A stretch of 13,651 nucleotides of DNA from Psychrosphaera sp. (GCA_028098005.1 JAOHFM010000043.1:1-13651), one strand, 5' to 3'; positions 1 through 7,902 are shown, counted from the stretch's first letter. Notes: generated by a model from the sequence alone, not told the origin. Translations and numbers: made by a program.

Positions 1-1
1 G

Positions 2-712
2 CAAGCATTAAAAGCTAAGTTTGGCATTATTACTGATTTAGACAATCAAGAAGCGATTAAGCAGGCCGATGTTGTAATCCTAGGTGTTAAGCCACAAATG
101 ATGGCTGATGTTTTGAGTGATTTAGTTTCCAACGGTGCCGATTTTTCTGACAAATTGGTGATTACTGTTGCAGCTGGTTTATTAGTAGAAAGATATACCG
201 ATATTATTGGCGATGTGCGATTTGTTCGCTGTATGCCGAATACCCCTTCTTTAGTTGGTCATGGCGTATCCGGGCTATATGTTGGTTCAAATCCTACACG
301 TTTTGGTGTACCCGTGATAGAAAACGATATTCAAATTGCGACTGAATTGTTCAGTCACGTTGGAGCAACGGTTTGGCTAAACTCTGAATCAGAGATTGAT
401 CAACTAGCTGCCGTCTCTGGTTCTGGTCCAGCATACTTTTTTGCCTTTATGGAAGCCATGGCAAATAAGGCAAAAGAGTTTGGATTCAGCGAAGATGTTG
501 CCAATATTATGGTTCAAGAAACCGCCATTGGGGCTGCAAAAATGACGTTTAATAAAGAGAAGAGCTTTGCCGAACTACGAGAGAACGTGACATCTCCAGG
601 CGGGTCAACTGCAGCTGCATTAAACGTTTTTAATAATAACAAACTTCAAGCTACCGTTAATGAGGCACTTGATGCCGCGGTGACTCGAGCTCAAGAGATG
701 AGTAAACTTTAA
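2..712 (+). CDS. proC: Pyrroline-5-carboxylate reductase, 3' part (start outside window)
   Basis: ProC catalyses the last step of proline synthesis, the NAD(P)H-dependent reduction of 1-pyrroline-5-carboxylate to L-proline, in the cytoplasm. The frame is open from base 2, giving about 236 residues. The family is usually near 270, so roughly the first 35 residues (the dinucleotide-binding glycine loop) lie off the left edge; the internal ATGs near 98 are not the true start. Visible family features are the end of the Rossmann fold with VVILGVKPQ, the segment CMPNTPSLVGHGVSGLY, the dimerisation-domain signature AVSGSGPAYFF, and the C-terminal TSPGGSTAAAL. The TAA stop is followed after two bases by yggT, as in the common yggS-proC-yggT arrangement, so the two are probably co-transcribed. 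The identification is firm. Confidence 0.95.
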   Translation, partial: QALKAKFGIITDLDNQEAIKQADVVILGVKPQMMADVLSDLVSNGADFSDKLVITVAAGLLVERYTDIIGDVRFVRCMPNTPSLVGHGVSGLYVGSNPTRFGVPVIENDIQIATELFSHVGATVWLNSESEIDQLAAVSGSGPAYFFAFMEAMANKAKEFGFSEDVANIMVQETAIGAAKMTFNKEKSFAELRENVTSPGGSTAAALNVFNNNKLQATVNEALDAAVTRAQEMSKL

Positions 713-714
713 TT

Positions 715-1257
715 ATGCAAGCTACCCAATTTTTAGTTAATACTTTATTTGACCTCTATTTAATGGTCGCTATTTTAAGGGTCTGGTTACAATTGGCACG
801 TGCAGACTTCTATAATCCAGTGAGTCAGTTTGTTGTTAAAGCGACAAACCCTTTATTAATACCGTTGCGCCGAGTTGTGCCGGGTTTAGGAGGAATAGAT
901 TGGGCTGGTGTCCTACTCGTATTTTTTGTCGCTTTTGCCAAAGTCGCCACGCTACAATTATTATTCGGCGACGCATTCCCTTGGGTTGGTATTTTAATTG
1001 CGAGTGTAATCTCAGTCGTTCAAGAAGTGTTTACATTGGTATTTTGGGTAACAATAATTAGGGCTATACTGAGTTGGATTAGTCAGGGTTACAACCCTAT
1101 TGAGGCACTCTTACATCAGCTTACAGAGCCTGTACTCGCACCTGTTCGAAAAGTAATTCCTCCTCTAGGCGGCCTTGATTTAAGCTTATTGGTATTTTTA
1201 ATTGGCTTACAATTTTTACAATTGTTATTTAATGACTTGTTAAGTCGCTTACTTTAA
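715..1257 (+). CDS. yggT: YggT family inner-membrane protein
   Basis: This is a 180-residue, very hydrophobic protein with two copies of the YGGT domain. Each copy has a membrane helix, then an amphipathic loop with an NP...P.R+V.P.LGG.D pattern (first copy NPLLIPLRRVVPGLGGIDW, second copy EPVLAPVRKVIPPLGGLDL), then another hydrophobic helix. About four membrane segments are expected. The biochemical role is not settled; family members have been linked to osmotic tolerance and, in chloroplasts and cyanobacteria, to cytochrome or division-related assembly. The ATG lies two bases after the proC stop, which implies translational coupling. The length is normal for two-domain proteobacterial YggT. 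Confidence 0.93.
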   Translation: MQATQFLVNTLFDLYLMVAILRVWLQLARADFYNPVSQFVVKATNPLLIPLRRVVPGLGGIDWAGVLLVFFVAFAKVATLQLLFGDAFPWVGILIASVISVVQEVFTLVFWVTIIRAILSWISQGYNPIEALLHQLTEPVLAPVRKVIPPLGGLDLSLLVFLIGLQFLQLLFNDLLSRLL

Positions 1258-1281
1258 AAGCTTATTAACAAAAGGACAAAA

Positions 1282-1713
1282 ATGAAAAAGATATTATTCG
1301 TAATCGCTACTCTTGTATCGGCACTATTTTTATCACCGACAACACTCGCTGAGCAAAAGATAACAAAAGGTGACTGGGATATCCATTATATTGCTTTCCC
1401 TAGCTCTTTTATAAAGCCAGAAACCGCACGAAACTACAATTTAGAGCGTAGTCGGTACATGGCAATAGTTAACATTTCTGTTTTAGACAAAGAGTCTCAA
1501 CAAGCTCAAAACGTGAGCCTTACAGGAACTGCTAAAAATTTATTAGGACAAACGAAACAACTAACATTTAAAAAAGTGCAAGAAAAAGAGGCTATATACT
1601 ATTTAGCTCAGCTTAAACATAGAGACGAAGAAAATCTTACCTTTACCGTTAACGTGCAACGAGGTAACCGTACGGAAACAATAAAGTTTAAGAAAAAGCT
1701 ATACGTTGATTAA
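1282..1713 (+). CDS. DUF4426 domain secreted protein
   Basis: This 143-residue protein is preceded by a good ribosome binding site (AAAAGGAC, five bases before ATG). It starts with a typical Sec signal peptide: MKK, then a hydrophobic stretch, with likely cleavage after A23 (TTLA|EQK). The mature part is predicted to be periplasmic, beta-rich and charged. Sequence features such as GDWDIHYIAFPSSF and RSRYMAIVNISV match what I recall of DUF4426, a family of unknown function typically found next to yggT and proC in gammaproteobacteria. It often precedes rdgB there; here rdgB does not follow. It probably ends the proC-yggT transcript, since a hairpin lies 30 bases after its stop. No function can be assigned. 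Confidence 0.85.
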   Translation: MKKILFVIATLVSALFLSPTTLAEQKITKGDWDIHYIAFPSSFIKPETARNYNLERSRYMAIVNISVLDKESQQAQNVSLTGTAKNLLGQTKQLTFKKVQEKEAIYYLAQLKHRDEENLTFTVNVQRGNRTETIKFKKKLYVD

Positions 1714-1743
1714 CGCTGTTTCTTTAATGATCAAATGTATTAA

Positions 1744-1759
1744 GGGCGGTTAGCCGCCC
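1744..1759. terminator. GC-rich hairpin, probable bidirectional terminator
   Basis: A perfect six-base-pair stem (GGGCGG / CCGCCC) with a four-base TTAG loop is flanked by TTAA on the left and ATTTAAAT on the right, so AT-rich tails exist on both strands. It sits between the convergent DUF4426 (plus) and DUF2789 (minus) genes, where a shared terminator is expected. The T-tract is short on both sides, so its efficiency is uncertain. Confidence 0.65.
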
Positions 1760-1812
1760 ATTTAAATACAAATAAACGAATCACCCAGCTTATTGAATCA
1801 CATCTATAAAAG

Positions 1813-2043
1813 TCATTTTCGTAACATTGCATCTAGTTGGTCAACAACCTCACTCCAGTCTCCATCTGACTCAAGGGAGTCTCGTAAGAAAGATGATTGG
1901 GATGCACTCCAAAACGAAGCCTCATCAATGGTTACATCATCCGGAATATTATGTTCTTTAACAAAGTGATATATGCCCGAACGTGTTCCGTCTAAACCTA
2001 ATTGTTCAAACAACCCTGATATTGAATGTACTGACGTATCCAC
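1813..2043 (-). CDS. DUF2789 family small protein
   Basis: This 76-residue acidic protein has no signal peptide or membrane segment. The opening MDTSVHSISGLFEQLGL, the central ASFWSASQSSFLRDSL and the C-terminal DWSEVVDQLDAMLRK match the DUF2789 family pattern as I remember it. The family is of unknown function and common in marine gammaproteobacteria. The start is GTG at 2043-2041, supported by AGGGAG seven bases upstream; an ATG two bases further upstream is out of frame. The gene stands alone, convergent with DUF4426 and divergent from the acetyltransferase gene, with a 139-base AT-rich region between the two starts that must hold both promoters. No role can be proposed from the sequence. 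Confidence 0.85.
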   Translation of the reverse strand: MDTSVHSISGLFEQLGLDGTRSGIYHFVKEHNIPDDVTIDEASFWSASQSSFLRDSLESDGDWSEVVDQLDAMLRK

Positions 2044-2182
2044 ATATAACTCCCTAGCTTTTTTAAAATCTCTCTATATAAAATAGCCTGTTTATTTACG
2101 AACTGAAAAATTATTCTTGGATAATTTAATAGATATTGCTAACTTGATTAAAATAACAACAAAAAAATAGGTGTTCAAGTTT

Positions 2183-2818
2183 ATGACAGTTACTAATCAA
2201 CTAGCTGAAGATAATGGAATAAAAGCGATACTACTCGCCGCTGAAGATGTCAATTTAGCCGCATCACTTTTATACGTTGCTTATCATGACGATCCTATTT
2301 TCAAAGAAATTTTTGACGGGGATAAATCCGGTTACGACACACGCCTTCGAGGAGCTATCAGAGAAGAGCTTTCTGCCTTTTGGCAAACTCAACAACCCAT
2401 GATTGGCCTATTTTCAGGTCCTCATTTGTTGGGGGTCGCCTGTTTAATAGAGCCTCAAAAAGGCCTAGAGCCTGAAAGGTTCTGGCATTGGCGACTAAAA
2501 ATGATGCTCAATGCTGGCTTTTTAAGTACACAAAACATGATAGAGAAAGAAAAAAAAGTAGCGGCTGCCATTCCTCATGAGCACTACCACTTACTTACTT
2601 TTATTGCCATTCACCCTGATCACCAGCACCATGGCTTAGGACAATACCTTGTGAAAGCCGTCGATTCTATTGTTACTCAAAATGAAATTAGCGAGGGAGT
2701 GGCGGTATTTGTAACCAAAGAAGGAAATAAGCCGTTGTTTGACGGTGACAACTATGAAACGTTGACTTCTATTAATATTGGCGATGTTGCGGGCACATTA
2801 ATGTTTCGAAACAAGTGA
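2183..2818 (+). CDS. GNAT family N-acetyltransferase
   Basis: This 211-residue soluble protein has the acetyl-CoA binding motif A of GNAT enzymes: a beta strand LLTFIAIHPDHQ followed by the pyrophosphate-binding turn QHHGLG (residues 148-153) and a helix QYLVKAVDSIV. The later segment GVAVFVTKEGNKPLFDGDNYE fits the C-terminal part of the fold, where the acceptor site is usually completed. The substrate cannot be told from the sequence. I chose ATG 2183 because AGGTG lies about nine bases upstream; an in-frame GTG at 2171 would add four residues (MFKF) but overlaps that site. The DUF962 gene follows after 18 bases on the same strand, so the two may form a small operon. Confidence 0.82.
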   Translation: MTVTNQLAEDNGIKAILLAAEDVNLAASLLYVAYHDDPIFKEIFDGDKSGYDTRLRGAIREELSAFWQTQQPMIGLFSGPHLLGVACLIEPQKGLEPERFWHWRLKMMLNAGFLSTQNMIEKEKKVAAAIPHEHYHLLTFIAIHPDHQHHGLGQYLVKAVDSIVTQNEISEGVAVFVTKEGNKPLFDGDNYETLTSINIGDVAGTLMFRNK

Positions 2819-2836
2819 AAAGTTACTGGCAAACGA

Positions 2837-3172
2837 ATGAAAAATAAGAAAAAACTAGACTCTTTTAAAGCCTTTTATCCCTATTACCTATCGGAGCACT
2901 TGCACCCTGTGTGCCGCTGCTTACATTATATTGGTAGTACCTTAGTCATTTTGGTTGCTGTTTACGCGTTAGCAACCAACCAATTTATGTATTTATTGTT
3001 ATTGCCTTTTATTGGATATGGCTTTGCATGGGTAGGTCATTTTTTCGTAGAAAAAAACCGTCCAGCCACATTCACATATCCCTTCTATAGTTTATTAGGC
3101 GACTGGGTAATGTTTAAAGACTTTCTAACTGGCCAATTAGAAAAAAAATTGAAACTCCATAACCTGGATTAG
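2837..3172 (+). CDS. Mpo1-like (DUF962) small membrane protein
   Basis: This 111-residue protein has two hydrophobic segments (about residues 33-48 and 50-68) forming a membrane hairpin. The conserved family motifs are visible: SEHLHPVCRCLHYIGS before the first helix, GYGFAWVGHFFVEKNRPATF across and after the second, then a YPFYSLLGDWVMF block and an LTG near the end. Yeast Mpo1, of this family (PF06127), is an Fe(II)-dependent dioxygenase in the alpha-oxidation of 2-hydroxy fatty acids and relies on conserved histidines. His23, His30 and His68 here are candidates for the metal site. Whether the bacterial member does the same reaction is inference. The ribosome binding site is weak, and the gene may be coupled to the acetyltransferase upstream. 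Confidence 0.87.
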   Translation: MKNKKKLDSFKAFYPYYLSEHLHPVCRCLHYIGSTLVILVAVYALATNQFMYLLLLPFIGYGFAWVGHFFVEKNRPATFTYPFYSLLGDWVMFKDFLTGQLEKKLKLHNLD

Positions 3173-3195
3173 ACGCTTAATGTCTGTACTATAAA
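3169..3195 (+). promoter_or_regulatory. Possible promoter for the rsfS-lipA operon (weak)
   Basis: A TATAAA hexamer at 3190-3195 is the best -10-like element in the 43-base gap before rsfS. The only upstream hexamer near the right distance is TTAGAC at 3169-3174, which overlaps the stop of the preceding gene, is 15 bases away and matches TTGACA poorly. This is tentative; the operon could equally be transcribed from further upstream. Confidence 0.25.
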
Positions 3196-3215
3196 AGCTG
3201 AGAAAGGTAGAATGG

Positions 3216-3581
3216 TTGTCCAAAAAAATTCTTCAGAGAGTAACAAGCGTTTTGCAAAATAAACAAATATTAGATTTCGTACTAGATAAAATTGATGACC
3301 TTAAAGCAAAAGACGTGCTTACATTTAATGTAGCAGAGACGTCTTCAATTACCGATTACATGGTAATTTGTTCAGGTACTTCAAAAAAACACGTCCAATC
3401 AATTGCAGATCACGTTTTAATGGAAGCAAAACAAACTGAAGACCCGGCGTTAGGTTATGAAGGCATGGAAGAAGGCGAGTGGGTGTTAGTTGATATGGGC
3501 CCTGTTGTATTGCATGTAATGCAAGATGCGACTCGAGACTTTTACCAATTAGAAAAACTTTGGCAGGAATCGAGCAAGTAA
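3216..3581 (+). CDS. rsfS: Ribosomal silencing factor RsfS
   Basis: RsfS binds ribosomal protein uL14 on the large subunit and blocks joining with the 30S subunit when cells starve or enter stationary phase. The conserved core is clear: FVLDKIDDLKAKDV, TSSITDYMVICSGTS, HVQSIADHV, then a segment GYEGMEEGEWVLVDMG and VVLHVMQDATRDFYQLEKLW. The start is uncertain. There is no in-frame ATG near the N-terminus. TTG at 3216 has AAAGG eight bases upstream and gives 121 residues; TTG at 3252 gives 109 residues, closer to the roughly 105 of E. coli and aligned with its MQGKALQDF start. An ATG at 3212 is out of frame (see findings). It is the first gene of the long plus-strand operon; rlmH follows after six bases. 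Confidence 0.92.
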   Translation: MSKKILQRVTSVLQNKQILDFVLDKIDDLKAKDVLTFNVAETSSITDYMVICSGTSKKHVQSIADHVLMEAKQTEDPALGYEGMEEGEWVLVDMGPVVLHVMQDATRDFYQLEKLWQESSK

Positions 3582-3587
3582 TCATTT

Positions 3588-4058
3588 ATGAAGATTCAAT
3601 TGGTCGCCGTTGGCAACAAAATGCCAAGTTGGATAACGTCAGGTTTTCAGGAATATCAACGCCGATTCCCTAAAGATTGTGCGTTTGAGCTTGTTGAAAT
3701 TACGCCTGGAAAAAGAGGAAAAAACGCAGATATTGCGAGGATCCTCGACCAAGAAGGCGAAAAGATGCTCGCGGCTATCCCAAAGTCCAACCGTGTTGTT
3801 ACCCTTGAGGTAACTGGAAAGCCATGGGATACACATGACTTATCAAAACAGTTATCAAGTTGGCAAATGGACGGTCGTGATGTCAGTCTGCTGGTTGGTG
3901 GTCCTGAAGGTTTGGCACCAGCTTGCATTGCTCGCTCTGAACAAAAGTGGTCCCTATCACCTCTCACATTGCCTCATCCAATGGTGAGAGTTGTCGTTGC
4001 CGAGAGTCTATACCGCGCTTGGAGCCTGAATAACAATCACCCCTATCATCGCGAATAA
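3588..4058 (+). CDS. rlmH: 23S rRNA (pseudouridine-1915-N3)-methyltransferase RlmH
   Basis: RlmH is a dimeric SPOUT (knotted) methyltransferase. It uses S-adenosylmethionine to methylate pseudouridine 1915 in helix 69 of 23S rRNA on assembled 70S ribosomes. The 156-residue length matches the family (155 in E. coli). The SAM-binding knot is seen as [10 protein letters not shown] (residues 100-109) and the highly conserved C-terminal region beginning [18 protein letters not shown] and ending NNNHPYHRE. The N-terminus [15 protein letters not shown] is also typical. It lies six bases after rsfS and two bases before mrdA, the usual gammaproteobacterial order, so the start at 3588 is well supported. 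Confidence 0.97.
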   Translation: MKIQLVAVGNKMPSWITSGFQEYQRRFPKDCAFELVEITPGKRGKNADIARILDQEGEKMLAAIPKSNRVVTLEVTGKPWDTHDLSKQLSSWQMDGRDVSLLVGGPEGLAPACIARSEQKWSLSPLTLPHPMVRVVVAESLYRAWSLNNNHPYHRE

Positions 4059-4060
4059 CT

Positions 4061-5998
4061 ATGCGTAGAAACTCTCATCAAATGCAAGACCACTCGGCGG
4101 AAGCTAGACTATTCGCTAGGCGTGCAATAATCGCTTTAATGGCGGTTGCAGGATTGATGGGAGTACTAATAGCAAATCTGTACTATTTACAAATAAACAA
4201 ATACCAAACCTACCAAACGCGATCAAACGAAAACAGAATAAAGGTTCAGCCCGTCCCTCCGAACAGAGGAATTATCAGAGATGTTAACGGGAAGATTTTA
4301 GCTGCCAATGAACCAAGTTTTTCCCTAGAAATAATTCCTGAATCTGTTTTGGATATGAATTCGACCTTGTCTGAATTACAACAGATTATAGATATTCCTG
4401 ATGGACAAGTTGAACAATTTAAGAGAGCTATAAAATACCAACGACGATTTAAAAGCATCCCCATAAAAACAAAATTAACCGAAGAAGAAGTTGCTGCTTT
4501 TTCAGTAAAGCAACATTTGTTTCCTGGCGTATCCATTGAAGCTCGACTCAACAGACATTATCCCTATTCAGATACAATGACACACGTTTTAGGTTACGTT
4601 GGGAAAATTAATAAAAGAGACTTAAATAGATTAGAACGTGAAGAGCGATTAAAAAACTATGCCGCTACTCGTAGCATAGGAAAACTTGGACTAGAGCGCT
4701 TTTATGAAGAGCAACTTCATGGCACAACAGGCAGTGAAGAAGTTGAAGTTAACCACAGAAGCCGAGTGTTAAGACAACTCAGCATCGAAGAGCCTAAACC
4801 TGGCACCGATTTGCACTTAGCCATTGCCGTTGAAATGCAAGAACAAGCTAAAAAGTCCTTAAGACAAAACCGTGGGGCTATTGTTGCTATGGACCCTCGT
4901 GATGGTGCAATTTTGGCTATGTACTCTAACCCTAGCTACGACCCCAACTTATTTGTCACTGGCATCTCTCAAAAAGATTATTCCTTAATTTTAAACTCCA
5001 AAGACAAGCCGATGCTCAATAGAGCCACTCAGGGCCAGTACCCTCCTGCGTCAACTATTAAACCTCAGTTAGCCTTACTTGGGCTTCACAAAAAACTAGT
5101 TACTCCAGATACAACGGTGTGGGATCCAGGCTATTGGCGTTTTCCTAATGTGGAAACTCAACGAAACTTTCGAGATTGGAAAGTCGGCGGTCACGGTTGG
5201 GTTGATTTAGAAACGGCGATTAAACAGTCATGCGACATCTACTTCTATGATCTAGCTTACCGTTTAGGCATCGATGAAATTAGTCCCTTTATCGCTCAGT
5301 TTGGTTTTGGTGAATATACTGGTATAGATATTCACGAGGAATATAGAGCAACAATGCCTTCAAGGGCTTGGAAAAAAGAAAAGAAACGACAATCTTGGTA
5401 CCAAGGCGACACCATTTCAATTGGTATAGGCCAAGGCTATTGGACGGCAACACCTGTGCAACTTGCAATGGCAACATCAATTTTGGTGAATAAAGGTGAA
5501 GTGGTTGAGCCTAAAATTGTCACGGCTACTACAACCAATGGATTACAATCTTCAACACCTATTCGGAAGCGTCCCACCATTAAAGTAAGTAATGATAAAC
5601 ACTGGGACACGATTTTAGATTCAATGTATGAAACCGTTAATGCAATTGACGGTACTGCCAGAGCTGCTTTTGTTGACGCTGTATATACCGCAGGTGGTAA
5701 AACAGGTACCGCTCAGCTTTTCAGCCTTGGTGCAGATGAAGAGTATGACGAAACAAAAATTAATGAGCGCCGCAGAGATAATGCGATGTTTGTTGGTTAT
5801 GCACCTTATGACAACCCGAGCATAGTGATTGTGGTTGCTGTTGAAAACGCCGGTGGCGGCAGTGCCAATGCGGCACCAGTAGCAAGAGAAATGATGGATT
5901 TATATTTTGCAATGGGTCTGGCTAATAAGCGGACGCTTTCAAGTGAAGTGGTAAACGTAAATGATATAACCGTAGATAATGAGGTGAACGGTGGCTAA
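4061..5998 (+). CDS. mrdA: Penicillin-binding protein 2 (peptidoglycan transpeptidase)
   Basis: PBP2 is the class B transpeptidase of the elongasome. It cross-links peptidoglycan made by its partner RodA and is needed for rod shape. At 645 residues it has a short cytoplasmic N-terminus, one membrane anchor at about residues 22-42, a pedestal region with RGIIRDVNGKILAAN, and a C-terminal transpeptidase domain. The three active-site motifs are intact: S331-T-I-K334 in PPASTIKP, S390-C-D392 (the PBP2 form of SxN) and K547-T-G-T in AGGKTGTAQ. Positions are within a few residues of E. coli PBP2 (Ser330, Lys544). The gene starts two bases after rlmH and overlaps the start of mrdB by eight bases, which implies coupled translation of the two partners. 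Confidence 0.97.
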   Translation: MRRNSHQMQDHSAEARLFARRAIIALMAVAGLMGVLIANLYYLQINKYQTYQTRSNENRIKVQPVPPNRGIIRDVNGKILAANEPSFSLEIIPESVLDMNSTLSELQQIIDIPDGQVEQFKRAIKYQRRFKSIPIKTKLTEEEVAAFSVKQHLFPGVSIEARLNRHYPYSDTMTHVLGYVGKINKRDLNRLEREERLKNYAATRSIGKLGLERFYEEQLHGTTGSEEVEVNHRSRVLRQLSIEEPKPGTDLHLAIAVEMQEQAKKSLRQNRGAIVAMDPRDGAILAMYSNPSYDPNLFVTGISQKDYSLILNSKDKPMLNRATQGQYPPASTIKPQLALLGLHKKLVTPDTTVWDPGYWRFPNVETQRNFRDWKVGGHGWVDLETAIKQSCDIYFYDLAYRLGIDEISPFIAQFGFGEYTGIDIHEEYRATMPSRAWKKEKKRQSWYQGDTISIGIGQGYWTATPVQLAMATSILVNKGEVVEPKIVTATTTNGLQSSTPIRKRPTIKVSNDKHWDTILDSMYETVNAIDGTARAAFVDAVYTAGGKTGTAQLFSLGADEEYDETKINERRRDNAMFVGYAPYDNPSIVIVVAVENAGGGSANAAPVAREMMDLYFAMGLANKRTLSSEVVNVNDITVDNEVNGG

Positions 5999-7109
5999 AA
6001 CTGAAAATGAACGCCGACGCAGTTCACTCCTATTTAGGTTCCACATCGATCTTCCTTTATTGGCCGGCATATTAACACTTATGTTAATAAGTCTATTTGT
6101 TGTCTATAGTGCCGGTAGTCAAAATATGGATATGGTTATCCGACAAATGATCCGCATGGGACTAGGCTTAGTTGTTATGCTGTTTGTCGCACAAATATCT
6201 CCTTTTACTTACCAAAAATGGGCACCTCATATATTTGTAACAGGTATATTATTGCTTGTCGCCGTGCTCTTATTTGGTGACATGGGCAAAGGTGCACAGC
6301 GTTGGCTAAACCTAGGTTTTATAAAATTTCAACCGTCTGAAATCATGAAACTATCGCTTCCGATGATGATGGCGTGGTTTTTAAGCAAATACACTTTGCC
6401 ACCATCTTTAAAGAATACATTTTTAGGTTTTGTTATTATCGCCACGCCTACCTTGCTTATTGCTAAGCAACCAGACTTAGGAACCTCCCTTCTTGTAGCT
6501 AGCAGCGGCTTTTTTGTAATGTTTTTAGCCGGTTTAAGTTTAAGAATTTTGCTTGGTCTGTTTGTATCCGTTGGCGCCTTTTTACCTATATTATGGTTTT
6601 ACTTAATGCATGGTTACCAAAAGCAAAGAGTACTTACGTTTTTAAACCCTGAGAGTGACCCTCTCGGCTCGGGTTATCACATCATTCAATCAAAAATAGC
6701 GATTGGTTCTGGCGGTACAGAAGGAAAAGGCTGGTTACAGGGCACGCAGTCGCAATTAGAGTTTTTGCCTGAGCGCCACACGGATTTCATTTTTTCAGTC
6801 TTTAGTGAAGAGTTTGGTTTTGTTGGTGTATTAATGCTTTTGGCTGTTTATGCCTTTGTCATTATTCGAGGTATGCAAATCGCGTCACGAGCGCAGGAGG
6901 CTTTTACAAAGTTACTCGCTGGCAGCCTGATTCTTACGTTCTTTGTTTATCTGTTTGTTAACATAGGGATGGTATCTGGTTTATTACCTGTTGTTGGTGT
7001 CCCTTTACCGCTAGTAAGTTATGGTGGCACATCAATAGTGACATTAATGGCGAGCTTCGGTATTTTAATGGCAATAGGAACAAATAAACGCTTATTGGCA
7101 AGTACTTAA
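5991..7109 (+). CDS. mrdB: Rod shape-determining protein RodA (SEDS peptidoglycan glycosyltransferase)
   Basis: RodA is the SEDS-family polymerase that builds glycan strands from lipid II in the elongasome together with PBP2. The 372-residue protein (370 in E. coli) has about ten hydrophobic helices. Conserved parts include QPSEIMKL, the loop with GTQSQLEFLPERHTDFIFSV, and near the end the SEDS signature PLPLVSYGGTS. Asp265 in ERHTDF corresponds to the catalytic aspartate of the family (Asp262 in E. coli). The start is GTG at 5991, with GAGG six bases upstream inside the end of mrdA; the eight-base overlap is normal for this pair. The rlpA ATG follows the stop after one base. Confidence 0.97.
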   Translation: MAKTENERRRSSLLFRFHIDLPLLAGILTLMLISLFVVYSAGSQNMDMVIRQMIRMGLGLVVMLFVAQISPFTYQKWAPHIFVTGILLLVAVLLFGDMGKGAQRWLNLGFIKFQPSEIMKLSLPMMMAWFLSKYTLPPSLKNTFLGFVIIATPTLLIAKQPDLGTSLLVASSGFFVMFLAGLSLRILLGLFVSVGAFLPILWFYLMHGYQKQRVLTFLNPESDPLGSGYHIIQSKIAIGSGGTEGKGWLQGTQSQLEFLPERHTDFIFSVFSEEFGFVGVLMLLAVYAFVIIRGMQIASRAQEAFTKLLAGSLILTFFVYLFVNIGMVSGLLPVVGVPLPLVSYGGTSIVTLMASFGILMAIGTNKRLLAST

Positions 7110-7110
7110 A

Positions 7111-7893
7111 ATGGACAATAAAAAATCTACGATATTAATAATAGTAATATGCTCATTTATGTTGCTATTACAAGGGTGTGCGCCATCTGGCCGCTACAAA
7201 GATAAATATGACAGTGCGCCGGTTCGACCGCCCACATTAACGGAACAACAAGATCCTGAAATCATTCATGAGCCTGTTGGTAGAGGAAACTTACCCTACA
7301 AAGTGTTTGGTAAACACTATACCCCCATGAAAAAACGAGACCCCTTTGAACAAGAAGGCACCGCATCTTGGTATGGCAAAAAGTTTCATGGTCACCTTAC
7401 CTCAAATGGCGAAGTTTATAATATGTTTGGTATGTCCGCCGCCCATAAAACATTGCCGCTACCAAGCTATGTGCGTGTCACTAACATTGCAAACAATAAG
7501 TCAGCTATAGTAAGGGTTAATGACCGTGGCCCTTTTCACCAAGATCGCATTATAGACTTGTCATATGCTGCCGCCTTTAAAATTGGTGTTTACGACACTG
7601 GCACAGCTAATGTCAAAGTTGAATTAATTTTACCTGGCGAAGAAACTTTGCCCGTTGAAAACAGTCTATATCAAGTCGCCCTTTCAGGTTTTAAAAACAA
7701 ATCTGAAGCCAACGAGTCACTTAAGGGTCTAACTTTAATGTTAAACCACGAAGCGGCTGTGCATGAAAAGGACGAGCAGCATAAAGTTGTGTTTGGACCT
7801 TTTAAAAATAAAGTACATGCAATCGACCTAATTCAAAAAATAAAGCAGTTTGGTTACCAATCTGTAAATCTAGAGAGCGTATTAGCGCCATAA
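7111..7893 (+). CDS. rlpA: Septal ring lytic transglycosylase / lipoprotein RlpA
   Basis: RlpA is an outer-membrane lipoprotein that binds and, in some species such as Pseudomonas, cleaves peptidoglycan strands lacking stem peptides at the division site. The first 23 residues form a lipoprotein signal with lipobox LLQGC (Cys23 lipidated). A linker is followed by the double-psi beta-barrel from about residue 82 (GTASWYG) to 160, containing SAAHKTLPL and RVNDRGPF. His112 and Asp138 have the same spacing as the catalytic pair reported for the Pseudomonas enzyme, so lytic activity is plausible. A SPOR domain occupies about residues 185-258 and would target denuded glycan. At 260 residues it is shorter than E. 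coli RlpA (about 360), mainly in the linker. There is no mltB between it and mrdB. Confidence 0.93.
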   Translation: MDNKKSTILIIVICSFMLLLQGCAPSGRYKDKYDSAPVRPPTLTEQQDPEIIHEPVGRGNLPYKVFGKHYTPMKKRDPFEQEGTASWYGKKFHGHLTSNGEVYNMFGMSAAHKTLPLPSYVRVTNIANNKSAIVRVNDRGPFHQDRIIDLSYAAAFKIGVYDTGTANVKVELILPGEETLPVENSLYQVALSGFKNKSEANESLKGLTLMLNHEAAVHEKDEQHKVVFGPFKNKVHAIDLIQKIKQFGYQSVNLESVLAP

Positions 7894-7902
7894 ACTGGAC
7901 AC

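Noticed and set aside
3656..3967. Minus-strand open frame of about 100 codons inside rlmH
   Set aside because: Antisense to a fully conserved gene, with low-complexity translation and no start signals.
5228..5236. PBP2 second active-site motif reads SCD rather than SxN
   Set aside because: Asp at this position is normal for PBP2 (MrdA) proteins, so it is not a mutation.
5991..5998. Eight-base overlap of mrdA and mrdB as a possible frameshift fusion
   Set aside because: The GTG start has a good ribosome binding site and both proteins have normal lengths; simple translational coupling explains it.
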